This document shows positions 36,890-45,984 of a stretch of 64,000 nt of DNA, one piece after another (position 1 is the stretch's first letter; every line of letters begins with the position of its first letter). Source of the stretch: Alcanivorax sp. S6407 (GTDB lineage: Bacteria > Pseudomonadota > Gammaproteobacteria > Pseudomonadales > Alcanivoracaceae); assembly GCF_023016115.1 (NCBI RefSeq), contig NZ_JALKBH010000002.1, positions 1,078,624 through 1,142,623 on the forward strand. The letters are read 5' to 3'. Below the pieces are notes generated by a model. That model ran no database searches and was not told the origin of the DNA. It saw only the letters and a program-made list of their open reading frames with translations. The position numbers were made by a program, and so were the translations under genes.

Positions 36890-37306
36890 ATGAAGCGTTC
36901 ATGGCTCTCTTCCATCCGGCCCGCCCTGGCCCTGCTGCTTACCGCATTGATGCTGGTAACCGGCACCGCCGTGGCCATGGAAAGCAGCGCCATGGCCGCC
37001 AGTGGGGCCCGTATGGGCAACGCGCTGTCCCACTGTCATCACCACAGCGCCGATACCAGCTCCCACACCAACACCCACAGCAGCATGTCCATGAACCACA
37101 TGGGCATGGACCAACAGACAGATAGCCACTGCCCGGATGACAACGCCTGTCAGTGCATCACCCTTTGTCAGGTCAGCGCCATTACCCTGACGCGTTTTGT
37201 TTCCGGCAATGACAGCCCTGCCCAGCACTATCTGCCGGGCCCGGTCATTGCTGTCTCTCCCGGTATTCACCAGCTGCCCCTGCGCCCGCCAACCCTGACG
37301 GTTTGA
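36890..37306 (+). CDS. CopL-like His/Met-rich periplasmic copper protein
   Basis: A 138-residue protein starting at MKRSWLSSIRPALALLLTAL, a signal peptide to about residue 29. The mature domain has HCHHHSADTSSHTNTH and MSMNHMGMDQQTDSHCPDDNACQC, so many His, Met and Cys residues suit metal binding. It resembles CopL-type regulatory proteins of Xanthomonas and Pseudomonas copper operons. The ATG is one nucleotide from the predicted transcription start, so translation may be leaderless. The in-frame TTG at 36875 is upstream of that start. Confidence 0.72.
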   Translation: MKRSWLSSIRPALALLLTALMLVTGTAVAMESSAMAASGARMGNALSHCHHHSADTSSHTNTHSSMSMNHMGMDQQTDSHCPDDNACQCITLCQVSAITLTRFVSGNDSPAQHYLPGPVIAVSPGIHQLPLRPPTLTV

Positions 37307-37339
37307 GTCCACTTTTTCTCAAACCATCAGGAGACCAAC

Positions 37340-39229
37340 ATGAACAGGCAATCTTTCTCCCTGCCACGACGACGTTTCGTGCAGGGCCTAGCGCTCGGTG
37401 CCACCGGACTGGGGCTGGGCCTCAGCCCACGGCAATTGCTCGCCACTCAAGGGCATACCGGCGCCCCTATTCTCAGCGGTGACACCTTTCACCTGACCCT
37501 GGGTGGCGCCGACGTGAACATCACCGGCAAGCCCCGTCAGGCCACCACCATCAACGGCATCGTGCCGGGCCCAACCCTGCGCTGGCGCGAGGGCGACACC
37601 GTCACCATCAAGGTGACCAACCTGCTGCCGGAAACCAGCTCCATTCACTGGCACGGCCTGCTGCTGCCGTTCACCATGGATGGCGTGCCCGGCTTGTCCT
37701 TTGATGGCATCAAGCCCGGCGAGACCTTCACCTACCAGTTCCCCATCGTGCAAAGTGGCACCTACTGGTATCACAGCCATTCGGGTTTCCAGGAACAGAC
37801 TGGCCTTTACGGCTCCATCATCATTGAGCCGAAAACCCCGGAACCACACTCCTTCGACAGGGAGCAAGTGATCATGCTGTCGGACTGGAGCGATGAGGAC
37901 CCGAAGCATATTTACGCCACGCTCAAGAAAGTCAGCCATTACTACAATTTCAACGAGCGCACGGTGTTCGATACCCTGCGCGACTTCCGTGAAAAAGGTG
38001 TCCTGAAAACGCTCAAGGACCGGCACATGTGGAACACTATGCGCATGAGCGAGCGGGATCTGGCCGATGTCACCGGCTACACCTACACCTACCTGATGAA
38101 TGGCCAGAGTCCCAACGGCAACTGGACCTGTCAGTTCAATCCTGGTGAACGAATCAAACTGCGCTTTATCAACGCCAGCGCCATGACCTTCTTCGATATC
38201 CGTATTCCCGGCCTCGACATGACTGTGGTGGCCATGGACGGGCAACCGGTGAAACCGGTGGACTTCCATGAAGTTCGACTCGGTGTGGCGGAAACCCTGG
38301 ACGTGATCGTCGAACCCAAAGACGACCGCGCCTACACCCTGTTTGCCCAGAGTATCGACCGCTCCGGCTTTGCGCGCGGCACCCTCACACCGGACCCGGC
38401 GCTCAGTGCTGCTGTGCCCGATATGGACGAACCGCCATTGTTGGGCCATACGGAAATGGGCATGGGCGGTATGGACCACAGTTCCATGAATCATGATATG
38501 GACAGCATGGATCAGAGCACCATGAACCACGACATGAGCAGCATGGATCACAGTGCCATGAACCACGACATGGATGGCATGAATCACGGCGACATGGCCG
38601 TACCTTTTGCCGTGGATCCCGCCAACCCGGACCTGGCACCAAGAGACAGCGCCACCCAGCATCTGGACAGCGAATACGGCCCGGGAGTGGACATGCGCGC
38701 CATGGCTCCCGGCGAGATGCTCGCCGACCCCGGCATAGGCCTGCGCAATCGTGACTGGAAGGTACTCACCTATGCGGACATGGAAACCGCCGGCGGGCCA
38801 CCGGACAGCCTGCATCCCGATCGCGAAATCGTGCTGCACCTGACCGGCAACATGAGCCGCTATATGTGGAGCTTCAACGGCATTCCCTTTGCCGATGCCA
38901 AACCCCTGGAGCTGTACCATAACGAGCGTGTGCGTATCACCCTGGTGAACGACACCATGATGACCCACCCCATTCACCTCCATGGGCTATGGAGTGATCT
39001 GGAACTGGGCGATGGCAAACTACTTCGCAAACATACCATCACCGTGAAGCCCGGCGAAAAAATCAGCTATCTGGTGCGTGCCGACGCCCTGGGGCGCTGG
39101 GCCTATCACTGCCACCTGCTTTATCACATGGATGCGGGCATGTTCCGTGAGGTGCGGGTAGTCAGCAAAGACACTGAAAAGCCAATGCCCGGGATGGAGC
39201 ACCATCAGCATGGGGGGCACACATCATGA
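37340..39229 (+). CDS. pcoA: Copper-resistance multicopper oxidase (CopA/PcoA type)
   Basis: A 629-residue Tat-exported oxidase. PRRRFVQGLALG (residues 9-20) is a Tat signal. Three cupredoxin domains carry the four copper motifs: HWHGLLL, WYHSHSGFQEQTG, HPIHLHG and HCHLLYHMDAGMF. A Met/His-rich linker (MDHSSMNHDMDSMDQSTMNH and on) binds Cu(I). It oxidises toxic Cu(I) in the periplasm. Called CopA in Pseudomonas syringae and PcoA in E. coli; pcoA is used here to avoid confusion with the ATPase. The stop overlaps copB. Confidence 0.96.
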   Translation: MNRQSFSLPRRRFVQGLALGATGLGLGLSPRQLLATQGHTGAPILSGDTFHLTLGGADVNITGKPRQATTINGIVPGPTLRWREGDTVTIKVTNLLPETSSIHWHGLLLPFTMDGVPGLSFDGIKPGETFTYQFPIVQSGTYWYHSHSGFQEQTGLYGSIIIEPKTPEPHSFDREQVIMLSDWSDEDPKHIYATLKKVSHYYNFNERTVFDTLRDFREKGVLKTLKDRHMWNTMRMSERDLADVTGYTYTYLMNGQSPNGNWTCQFNPGERIKLRFINASAMTFFDIRIPGLDMTVVAMDGQPVKPVDFHEVRLGVAETLDVIVEPKDDRAYTLFAQSIDRSGFARGTLTPDPALSAAVPDMDEPPLLGHTEMGMGGMDHSSMNHDMDSMDQSTMNHDMSSMDHSAMNHDMDGMNHGDMAVPFAVDPANPDLAPRDSATQHLDSEYGPGVDMRAMAPGEMLADPGIGLRNRDWKVLTYADMETAGGPPDSLHPDREIVLHLTGNMSRYMWSFNGIPFADAKPLELYHNERVRITLVNDTMMTHPIHLHGLWSDLELGDGKLLRKHTITVKPGEKISYLVRADALGRWAYHCHLLYHMDAGMFREVRVVSKDTEKPMPGMEHHQHGGHTS

Positions 39230-39951
39230 AGAAATTACTCCCTGTGATGGCGCTGACCCTCAGCGCACAGAGCGCTTTTGCCATGAGCGAACATCCCATG
39301 CGCGTTGGCCAGGTCATTGTCGATCAGCTGGAAGTACGCGATACCGACGAGGGTCGTGTGCTCGCCTGGGAAGTGGATGGCTGGTACGGCAGCGACATCA
39401 ACAAACTGTACTTTTCCAGTAATGGCGAGCGGCTGATGGCACCGGAACACGATGACGAAGATCCCGCCACGGAAAGCGCCGACACGCGACTGGCCTGGAG
39501 TCGGGCGCTTTCCCCCTTCTGGGACGGGCAACTGGGTGTTCGCCGCGACTGGCAGCCGGATGATCCCAACCGCGACTGGGCCAGCATTGGCATCAAGGGA
39601 CTGGCACCCTACCAGTTCGATGTGGATGCCCATCTTTTCATCGGTGACGACAGCCTCACCAATCTGCAGCTCAGCGCAGAGTACGAACTGATGCTGACCC
39701 AGAAGCTGGTGCTGGTACCGGCCCTGGAAGCAAACTTCTACGGAAAGGAGGATGCAGAACTGGGCGTCGGCAAGGGCCTGACCGATATCGAAGCCGGGCT
39801 GCGGCTACGCTACGAGATCCGTCGGGAAATTGCCCCCTACATTGGCGTGAACTGGGAAAAGCAGTACGGCGATACTGCCGACTTCACCCGCGCTTCTGGA
39901 GGCAAGACCGAGGAAGGCATGCTGGTGGCAGGGATTCGCTTCTGGTTCTGA
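39226..39951 (+). CDS. pcoB: Copper-resistance outer-membrane protein CopB/PcoB
   Basis: A 241-residue outer-membrane protein with a signal peptide (1-19, ending AFA), overlapping pcoA by 4 nt. The domain contains the CopB hallmark RVLAWEVDGWYGSDINKLYF and ends in a terminal Phe (FWF). Many family members have a His/Met-rich extension before the barrel; here it is nearly absent. It is thought to store or remove copper at the outer membrane with PcoA. Confidence 0.93.
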   Translation: MKKLLPVMALTLSAQSAFAMSEHPMRVGQVIVDQLEVRDTDEGRVLAWEVDGWYGSDINKLYFSSNGERLMAPEHDDEDPATESADTRLAWSRALSPFWDGQLGVRRDWQPDDPNRDWASIGIKGLAPYQFDVDAHLFIGDDSLTNLQLSAEYELMLTQKLVLVPALEANFYGKEDAELGVGKGLTDIEAGLRLRYEIRREIAPYIGVNWEKQYGDTADFTRASGGKTEEGMLVAGIRFWF

Positions 39952-40040
39952 CAAACCGCTAGCGCCTTCCTGCTTTGAAGAGGCTCACTGTGCACTGCTG
40001 TCCCACAGTTTCTGAAGGGCCAGAGGAAGCGGAGGCGCTT

Positions 40041-40400
40041 TCTCTTGTGGGAGCTTGCTTGCAAGCGATCCGAGCCCAAGCAAGGCAAACAGTTTCGAGT
40101 AACGAGTTGCGAAAGGCAAAATCTCAAACTTAGCGCTTCGTCGTTATCTTTTGATTTTCGAAACTCGGTACTCGTAACTCGTCTCTGAAATCCTTACCTC
40201 GCTTGGGCTCGGATCGCGTGCAGGCTCGTTATTCGCTACGCTCACCCCTTCGGGGCCGCACTCCGTGCGTTACTCCGCTACGCTACGTTCCTACAGCGGC
40301 TTCGTTGAAAGGCAGAAGCTCGGGAACTTTTTGGTTTTTTCCTTTCCAAGCGAGAGTAGCTCGTAGCTCGTAGCTCGTAGCTCGTAGCTCGTAGCTTGAT
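40041..40400. repeat. Composite repeat region between copB and carbonic anhydrase
   Basis: Within the 489-nt convergent gap are a REP-like end (CTTGTGGGAGCTTGCTTGCA at 40045-40064), an ACTCG-family inverted repeat (40094-40184), copy 3 of the dispersed repeat (40185-40350, core 40229-40294) and tandem GTAGCTC words (40354-40398). No gene is apparent. Confidence 0.85.
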
Positions 40401-40440
40401 GGCGGAGATGCCCTGAGGCATTTCCGCCCTGCAGTCCGGT

Positions 40441-41088
40441 TTAGCCGGAGCAGCTATCGTACTCGTTGTTCTCCAGGGTACGCAGTTCCTTGTTGCCCTG
40501 GATCTGAATATCCAGATCCTGCAGCACGCCATCACCAATGCCATACACCCAACCGTGGATGGTCAGCTCCTGATCACGGCGCCAGGCTTCCTGAACTACC
40601 GTGGTGTTGGAGACGTTGATGACCTGACGGGCCACGTTCAGCTCGCACATCTTGTCCAGTCGGGCCTGGTCATCCGGCAGCTCGGCCAGATTCTTGCGGT
40701 TGCGCAGGTACAGCTCACGCACCTGGCGCAGCCAGTTGTCGATCAGGCCGTGGGGGGCATCTTCCATGGAGGCTTTCACACCGCCACAGCCGTAGTGGCC
40801 CACCACCATGATGTGCTTCACCTTGAGCACATCCACAGCAAACTGCAGCACGGACAGCAGGTTCAGATCGGTATGGTTGACCAGGTTGGCCACATTACGG
40901 TGAACGAACAGCTCACCGGGCATCAGGCCAACCACTTCATTGGCCGGAACACGGGAATCCGCACAACCGATCCACAGGAATTCCGGGCTTTGCTGCTGAC
41001 CCAGCGCCTCGAAGAAACCGGGATGCTGTTTCTCGATCTCGACACGCCACTTTTGATTATTGGAAAACAGTTCAGGCAGGGTTTTCAT
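40441..41088 (-). CDS. can: Beta-class carbonic anhydrase
   Basis: A 215-residue zinc enzyme interconverting CO2 and bicarbonate, from the ATG at 41088 (GAGAGA upstream). The zinc ligands lie in GCADSRVPANEV (Cys and Asp) and GHYGCGGVKA (His and Cys). The length fits E. coli Can. The open frame continues to 41112 but that extension is short and not typical. Next gene on the same strand is moaA upstream. Confidence 0.95.
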   Translation of the reverse strand: MKTLPELFSNNQKWRVEIEKQHPGFFEALGQQQSPEFLWIGCADSRVPANEVVGLMPGELFVHRNVANLVNHTDLNLLSVLQFAVDVLKVKHIMVVGHYGCGGVKASMEDAPHGLIDNWLRQVRELYLRNRKNLAELPDDQARLDKMCELNVARQVINVSNTTVVQEAWRRDQELTIHGWVYGIGDGVLQDLDIQIQGNKELRTLENNEYDSCSG

Positions 41089-41142
41089 GGTCTCTCGCTT
41101 TTTTATACGCAATCACGCCGCATGCAACACGCTTGCAGGCGG

Positions 41143-42156
41143 CTAACCACCAGTCATATTCATGAATCGTACCAGTTGCTCACCCGGGTCCAGGCTGAAG
41201 TCATGGCGTTCCGGCTTGATCGCCATGGCGCCAATAATGGCGTCGCGCAGGGGGGCATCATCGTCCGGGTGAGCGCGTAGCACGGCGCGCAGGTCCACGC
41301 TGTGCTCATGACCCAGGCACAAGAGCATACGCCCCTCCGCGGTTACCCGCACCCTATTACACAATTCGCAAAAGTTTTGTGAATGGGGGGAAATAAAACC
41401 GATGCGACTGTCACTACCCGGCACCTGCCAGTAGCGCGACGGGCCACCGGTCTTCTCCGCCAGCGGCACCAGATTCAGGCGGGTTGAGAGGTCATCGCGC
41501 AGTTCCGCCGATGACACGAACTCCAACCCGCGATCATGCTCGGTGATCTGCCCCAGCGGCATTTCCTCGATAAAGGAGATATCCAGCCCCCGCTCCAGAG
41601 CAAAATCCACCAGCGCCGGCACCTCATCATGGTTGCGCCCGCGCAGGATCACGCTGTTCAGTTTGATACGGCGGAAACCCGCCTCGCGGGCGGCCTCAAT
41701 ACCCGCCAGCACCTTCGCCAGGTCACCGGTGCGAGTCAGCTGGCGGAACCGGTCCGGGTTCAGGGAGTCCAGGCTGACATTGATGCGATCCAGCCCCCCG
41801 GCCTTCAACTCGTCGGCATAGCGAACCAGACCAGCGCCGTTAGTGGTCATATTTAGTTCATCGAGGCCGGAAATGGCACCAATATCGCGCACCAATTGCG
41901 CCACATCCCGGCGCACCAGGGGCTCTCCACCGGTGAGGCGGATCCGTCTCACCCCCAGCTCCACCAACACCCTGGCCAGCCGCTCCATTTCCTCCAGGGT
42001 CAGTACCTGGGCCCGCGGCACAAAGGTCATATCCTCCGCCATGCAGTACACACAGCGGAAGTCACAGCGGTCGGTCACCGACAGCCGTACATAATCAATG
42101 GTGCGCCCGAAGCGGTCCTGCAACATGGCCGGGCGGACGGGTTCAGTACTTGTCAT
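41143..42156 (-). CDS. moaA: GTP 3',8-cyclase MoaA
   Basis: A 337-residue radical-SAM enzyme that starts molybdopterin synthesis by rearranging GTP. The N-terminal cluster motif is CDFRCVYC and the C-terminal one is [17 protein letters not shown]. The chain ends in the conserved Gly-Gly (TGG) needed for activity. The ATG at 42156 is chosen as it begins the conserved [15 protein letters not shown] region soon after. Complements moeA and moaB at 52220-53964, so a Mo-enzyme is likely in the cell. Confidence 0.96.
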   Translation of the reverse strand: MTSTEPVRPAMLQDRFGRTIDYVRLSVTDRCDFRCVYCMAEDMTFVPRAQVLTLEEMERLARVLVELGVRRIRLTGGEPLVRRDVAQLVRDIGAISGLDELNMTTNGAGLVRYADELKAGGLDRINVSLDSLNPDRFRQLTRTGDLAKVLAGIEAAREAGFRRIKLNSVILRGRNHDEVPALVDFALERGLDISFIEEMPLGQITEHDRGLEFVSSAELRDDLSTRLNLVPLAEKTGGPSRYWQVPGSDSRIGFISPHSQNFCELCNRVRVTAEGRMLLCLGHEHSVDLRAVLRAHPDDDAPLRDAIIGAMAIKPERHDFSLDPGEQLVRFMNMTGG

Positions 42157-42347
42157 GGCCCCCACTGTAGCAAACCCCGGGCCAGCCCGTCGTGACGATA
42201 TTCGCCGCTTTTCTGGCCATTTCGTCGGCCCAGTGCCCACCCGGTTGGTCAGGCCCGCCGTGCTATTGTTAGAATGGGCCCCTTTCCGGGTGTTTCGGCC
42301 CTTTGCGGCCGCCGCATTCCAAATTCATCTACCCCAAAAGGGTTTCC

Positions 42348-42836
42348 ATGCAAATCTCAGAAAACGCCGTAGTGTCCATCCACTACACCCTGACCAATAA
42401 CGCCGGCCAGACCATCGATTCCTCCGTAGAGCGTGGTGAACCCCTGGCTTACCTGCACGGTGCCGGCAACATTATCCCGGGCCTGGAAAAGGCGCTGCTG
42501 GGCAAGCAGGCTGGCGACAAGCTGGATGTGACCGTGACTCCTGAGGAAGGCTACGGTGAGCGTCACGAGCAGCTGATCCAGCAGGTTCCGAAGACCGCTT
42601 TCGAGGGCAACGAAGACAACCTGCAGCCGGGCATGCAGTTCCAGGCCCAGACCGAAGCCGGTCCGCGCATCTTCACCATCACCGCCGTAGAAGGCGATGA
42701 AGTGACTGTCGACGGCAACCACCCGCTGGCGGGTGAGACCCTGAACTTCGCTGTCGAGATCACCGAAGTGCGTGAAGCCTCCGACGAAGAAAAAGAGCAC
42801 GGCCACGTACACGGCCCGGGTGGTCACGATCACTGA
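42348..42836 (+). CDS. slyD: FKBP-type peptidyl-prolyl isomerase SlyD
   Basis: A 162-residue protein from the ATG at 42348 (MQISENAVVSIHYTL). The FKBP domain and the inserted flap with GYGERHEQLIQ are typical of SlyD. The C-terminus has a short His-rich tail (HGHVHGPGGHDH), shorter than the E. coli metal-binding tail. It acts as a chaperone/isomerase, and in E. coli also in nickel insertion. A strong terminator follows. Confidence 0.93.
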   Translation: MQISENAVVSIHYTLTNNAGQTIDSSVERGEPLAYLHGAGNIIPGLEKALLGKQAGDKLDVTVTPEEGYGERHEQLIQQVPKTAFEGNEDNLQPGMQFQAQTEAGPRIFTITAVEGDEVTVDGNHPLAGETLNFAVEITEVREASDEEKEHGHVHGPGGHDH

Positions 42837-42857
42837 TCGTTGATAACCCTGCCCTAT

Positions 42858-42887
42858 AAAAAAGGCTCCCGAACGGGAGCCTTTTTT
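42858..42887 (+). terminator. Intrinsic terminator after slyD
   Basis: A perfect 8-bp GGCTCCCG/CGGGAGCC stem with an A-run before and six T after. Position 21 nt after the slyD stop fits. Confidence 0.93.
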
Positions 42888-43098
42888 ATGGATGCCCTGC
42901 GGCCGCAGCACGCTTCACGCAACCTGCTGCACGCAAACCGGGAAACCGCACTGTCGCGGATTTGATCGAGGCCGGAACAAACCTGCTTTGCGAGCAAAGG
43001 TCCACATCAAGTTCGAAAATTGCCTTCGGCCAATCCTGGTCCGTCTCTTTTTTTCGCTAATCCTCGACAAACCTTTTTCAATCGATTCGATGGACAGT

Positions 43099-43124
43099 TT
43101 ACCCCTACTAAAAAGTAGGGGTAA
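43099..43124. promoter_or_regulatory. Perfect 11-bp palindrome upstream of the small secreted ORF
   Basis: TTACCCCTACT and AGTAGGGGTAA flank a 4-A centre. The site is 79 nt upstream of the ORF at 43203. No T-run follows, so an operator is as likely as a hairpin terminator. The rest of 42890-43202 holds a short ACGCAACACGC word run (42908-42941) and no other clear feature. Confidence 0.55.
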
Positions 43125-43202
43125 TAAAGGGCTCTCCCCCTCGCTAGTATTGCAAGCAGATCAATAAAAACATTGTGCGCAAGCAATCACGGGGGAATAT
43201 CC

Positions 43203-43349
43203 ATGATGCATCTTTCCGGCTCTTACAAGCCCGTCATATTCCTTGCGTGCTGCCTGTCCGTATTTGCCACTTCAAAGGCTCACTCGGCGGAACGGTCAGA
43301 TTGCAGTGGCCGCGCATCACCTGCGGAAATGCTGCCTATTGCGGTATGA
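43203..43349 (+). CDS. Short secreted-protein remnant
   Basis: An ATG behind GGGGGAA opens a 48-codon frame with a signal peptide (VIFLACCLSVFATSKAHS) followed by only about 20 residues (ERSDCSGRASPAEMLPIAV). It ends inside the 3' end of the convergent btuD gene. The promoter-like palindrome, Shine-Dalgarno and signal peptide suggest it is the start of a longer secreted protein cut off by a deletion beside btuD. I recognise no family. Confidence 0.4.
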   Translation: MMHLSGSYKPVIFLACCLSVFATSKAHSAERSDCSGRASPAEMLPIAV

Positions 43350-44100
43350 AGAAGGCTCGGCCATTGACCTCAGTCACCACCAGCTTCTGGTCATATAACC
43401 GCTCCAGCGCTTCCGGCACCAGCATGGTCTCCACCGGGCCGTGGCAAAGCGCGCCGTCGGGGTACATCAGCAGGATGTGATCGCACCAGCGGGCGGCCAG
43501 ATTCAGGTCATGCAGACACATGAACACCCCCGCCCCGGATTCCGCCTGCTGTTGTAACAACTGCATGGCCAACACCTGATGATGAAGGTCAAGATGGTTG
43601 GTGGGTTCGTCCGCCAACAGAATGGCGGGCTGCTGACATAGCGCGGTGGCAATGGAAACCCGCTGGCGCTCCCCGCCGGACAGAGTGTTGACCAGCCGAT
43701 CCTGCAGAGAGGTAAGGGACAACGACGCCAGCGCGGCCTGTGCCAGCGCCAGATCACCCGCGCTCTGTCGTTGCCAGGGCGACAGGAAAGGATGACGGCC
43801 AATCAGCACCGACTCCATTACCGTGGCGGGAAAACTGTCCTGACGCTCCTGAAACACCACCGCCAACTGCCTGGCCACCTGCCGGCGACGCAGTTCAGAC
43901 AGTGGCACGCCGTCAAGCAACACCTGTCCGGCACGAGGAGTACGCAACCCCGCCAGGGTATGCAGCAGGGTGGTCTTGCCTGCGCCATTGGGCCCCAGCA
44001 CCCCCCAGCGCTGGCCCGGCTCGATCTGCAGGCTCAGTGGCGAACCGCCTTTGCGGCCAGGAATATCGATCACCAGCTCCAGCGCTTCAAGCATCGTCAT
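43336..44100 (-). CDS. btuD: Vitamin B12 ABC transporter ATP-binding protein
   Basis: A 254-residue ATPase powering B12 import through BtuC. The Walker A is GPNGAGKTT, the signature LSGGERQRV and Walker B ILLADEPTNHLD. The start overlaps the btuC stop by one base. Similar ATPases serve heme and iron-siderophore import, but the BtuB-BtuF-BtuC context and riboswitch favour cobalamin. The 3' end runs into the small secreted ORF. Confidence 0.92.
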   Translation of the reverse strand: MTMLEALELVIDIPGRKGGSPLSLQIEPGQRWGVLGPNGAGKTTLLHTLAGLRTPRAGQVLLDGVPLSELRRRQVARQLAVVFQERQDSFPATVMESVLIGRHPFLSPWQRQSAGDLALAQAALASLSLTSLQDRLVNTLSGGERQRVSIATALCQQPAILLADEPTNHLDLHHQVLAMQLLQQQAESGAGVFMCLHDLNLAARWCDHILLMYPDGALCHGPVETMLVPEALERLYDQKLVVTEVNGRAFFIPQ

Positions 44101-45080
44101 CAGCGGCTCCGATAGAGCAGGAACAGGAAGACCGGCACGCCGATCAGGGCGGTGATCACCCCGACGGGTAACTGCTGTGGTGCGATGATCGTCCGCGCCA
44201 CCGTATCCGCCACCGTCAGCAGCGCCCCTCCGGCAAGCACCGAGGCCGGCAGAATCATGCGCTGATCATTTCCCAATACCAGCCTCAGCATGTGCGGCAC
44301 GATGAGACCCACGAAACCGATACTGCCGGCAGTGGTAACGGCAGCCGCGGTGAGCAAGCTGGCCAGGCCATACACGCACCAGGCCAGCGGCTTCACTGCT
44401 ACACCCAACGCCGCCGCCTGCAACGGCCCCCGGGCCAGCACATTCAGGCTACGCCCCAATGGCAGTGTCAACAGCAACGCCAGAATCAGCACCAGCCACG
44501 CCAGCCAGGGACTGCGTGCATAGCTCAGATCACCCATCAGCCAGTAAAGCATGCCTGGCAGCTGCTGCGCCGAGCCCAGCGTCAGCATGAAAGTAATCAG
44601 CGCGCCCCATCCGGCAGCCACCACCACCCCGGTGAGCAACAACCGGGTAGGTGTCCAGCTACCCTGACCTTGAGCCAGACCGAACACCAGTAGTGTCGAA
44701 ATAAAGGCGCCGGTAAAAGCTGAGCCGGACACCATGGCTGTCCCCAGACCAAGCAACATGGACAGCAAGGCGCCCACCGCCGCTCCACCGGATATCCCCA
44801 GCACATAGGGGTCCGCCAGCGGATTGCGCAACAACACCTGCATCAAGGCCCCAGCCAGGGACAACAAGCCACCGGTGGCGAAAGCAGCCAGTGCCCGCGG
44901 GGCACGCAGGCCGAAGACCAGCTCCTGATGCAGCGGCAGCCCCCGACCGCTGAATAGCGCCCACAGCTCCGCCAGAGACACCGGCACACTGCCCACCGCA
45001 ACCGCCAGTAGCAAGGCCAGCAGGCTGGCCACCATCAGTAGTGACAGGGAGAAAACGTAACGGTAACTACTGTCGGGCAC
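44100..45080 (-). CDS. btuC: Vitamin B12 ABC transporter permease
   Basis: A 326-residue permease of the FecCD/BtuC family with about nine to ten helices. RNPLADPYVLGISGGAAVGA is the family's characteristic cytoplasmic coupling segment, followed by GFVGLIVPHMLRL. It overlaps btuF by 14 nt, so these are cotranscribed. It forms the channel with BtuD and receives B12 from BtuF. Confidence 0.93.
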   Translation of the reverse strand: MPDSSYRYVFSLSLLMVASLLALLLAVAVGSVPVSLAELWALFSGRGLPLHQELVFGLRAPRALAAFATGGLLSLAGALMQVLLRNPLADPYVLGISGGAAVGALLSMLLGLGTAMVSGSAFTGAFISTLLVFGLAQGQGSWTPTRLLLTGVVVAAGWGALITFMLTLGSAQQLPGMLYWLMGDLSYARSPWLAWLVLILALLLTLPLGRSLNVLARGPLQAAALGVAVKPLAWCVYGLASLLTAAAVTTAGSIGFVGLIVPHMLRLVLGNDQRMILPASVLAGGALLTVADTVARTIIAPQQLPVGVITALIGVPVFLFLLYRSR

Positions 45081-45945
45081 GGGCGGTTTCCAGGTGCCGG
45101 CAGAGCGTGCGGGTGCCGGTCAGCATCATCGGGGTCGGCCGCTGCAGGGAGGACGGGGCGATGAAAAACAGGTTGTCTTTCTGTACTGCCTGCAGGGATG
45201 AAAATTGCTTCCATGGCTCCAGCCACTGCGGATTGTCTTCACCCATACCCCCCGCGACGATCACCTGCGGGTTCTTTTCCAGTACGGCTTCACGGCTGAT
45301 ATGCGGCGCCAGTGCCGACAGACCACCAAACACATTCACGCCTCCGCAGATCTGCATCGCTTCACTGATCAGGTGAGCATCACTGACTGTCATCAAAGGC
45401 TCTTCCCACACCTGATAGAACACGGTCACCGGAGCAGCCTTGGCATAACGTTCCTGCAAGGCAGCCACACCTGCCCGAAACGCATTGGCAGCGCCGGTCG
45501 CCACGCTGGAGGTACCTGCCAGCGCTCCCAGCCGCTCGAGATTACTGGCCACATCTTCAAACTTGCGCGGTTCACTGACATAGACCGGCAGCCCCATGGA
45601 CATCAACCGCTCCACCTGCTCGGCAGGATTGCCACTGCCCCAGGCCACCACCAGATCCGGCTGCAGAGCCACGATAGCTTCCAGATCCAGACGCTTGAAG
45701 GTGCCCACCCGGGGCAGCTTCTTTGCTGCCGGCGGATAGTCACTAAAGTTGACGGCGGCGACCAGCTGCTCACCGGCTCCGGCGGAAAAAAGAATTTCCG
45801 TGGCCCCAGGCGAGAGCGCCACGATGGCTTGCGCGGGCGCTGTAAGGCAGACGGTACGACCGGTATCGTCGTCCACACAGCTTTCTGATCTGGCCATTAC
45901 CGCCAGTAGCAAACCACTCACCATCAGCATCCCGCGCAATGTCAT
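45067..45945 (-). CDS. btuF: Periplasmic vitamin B12-binding protein
   Basis: A 292-residue binding protein of the BtuF/TroA fold. A signal peptide (1-18) precedes the mature protein. The first lobe contains IVALSPGATEILFSAGAGEQLV and ends DLVVAWGSGNP, typical of BtuF, and the second lobe carries SREAVLEKNPQVIVAGG. It binds cobalamin released by BtuB and delivers it to BtuCD. Forty nucleotides after btuB. Confidence 0.93.
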   Translation of the reverse strand: MTLRGMLMVSGLLLAVMARSESCVDDDTGRTVCLTAPAQAIVALSPGATEILFSAGAGEQLVAAVNFSDYPPAAKKLPRVGTFKRLDLEAIVALQPDLVVAWGSGNPAEQVERLMSMGLPVYVSEPRKFEDVASNLERLGALAGTSSVATGAANAFRAGVAALQERYAKAAPVTVFYQVWEEPLMTVSDAHLISEAMQICGGVNVFGGLSALAPHISREAVLEKNPQVIVAGGMGEDNPQWLEPWKQFSSLQAVQKDNLFFIAPSSLQRPTPMMLTGTRTLCRHLETARARQ

Positions 45946-45984
45946 ATGACTCGTCCTCTCGGTGCGGGCGTCCCGGCCCGCGTC

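Noticed and set aside
37388-38983. Long minus-strand open frame opposite the multicopper oxidase
   Set aside because: Shadow of pcoA; His/Gly/Val-rich composition caused by the GC-rich coding strand.
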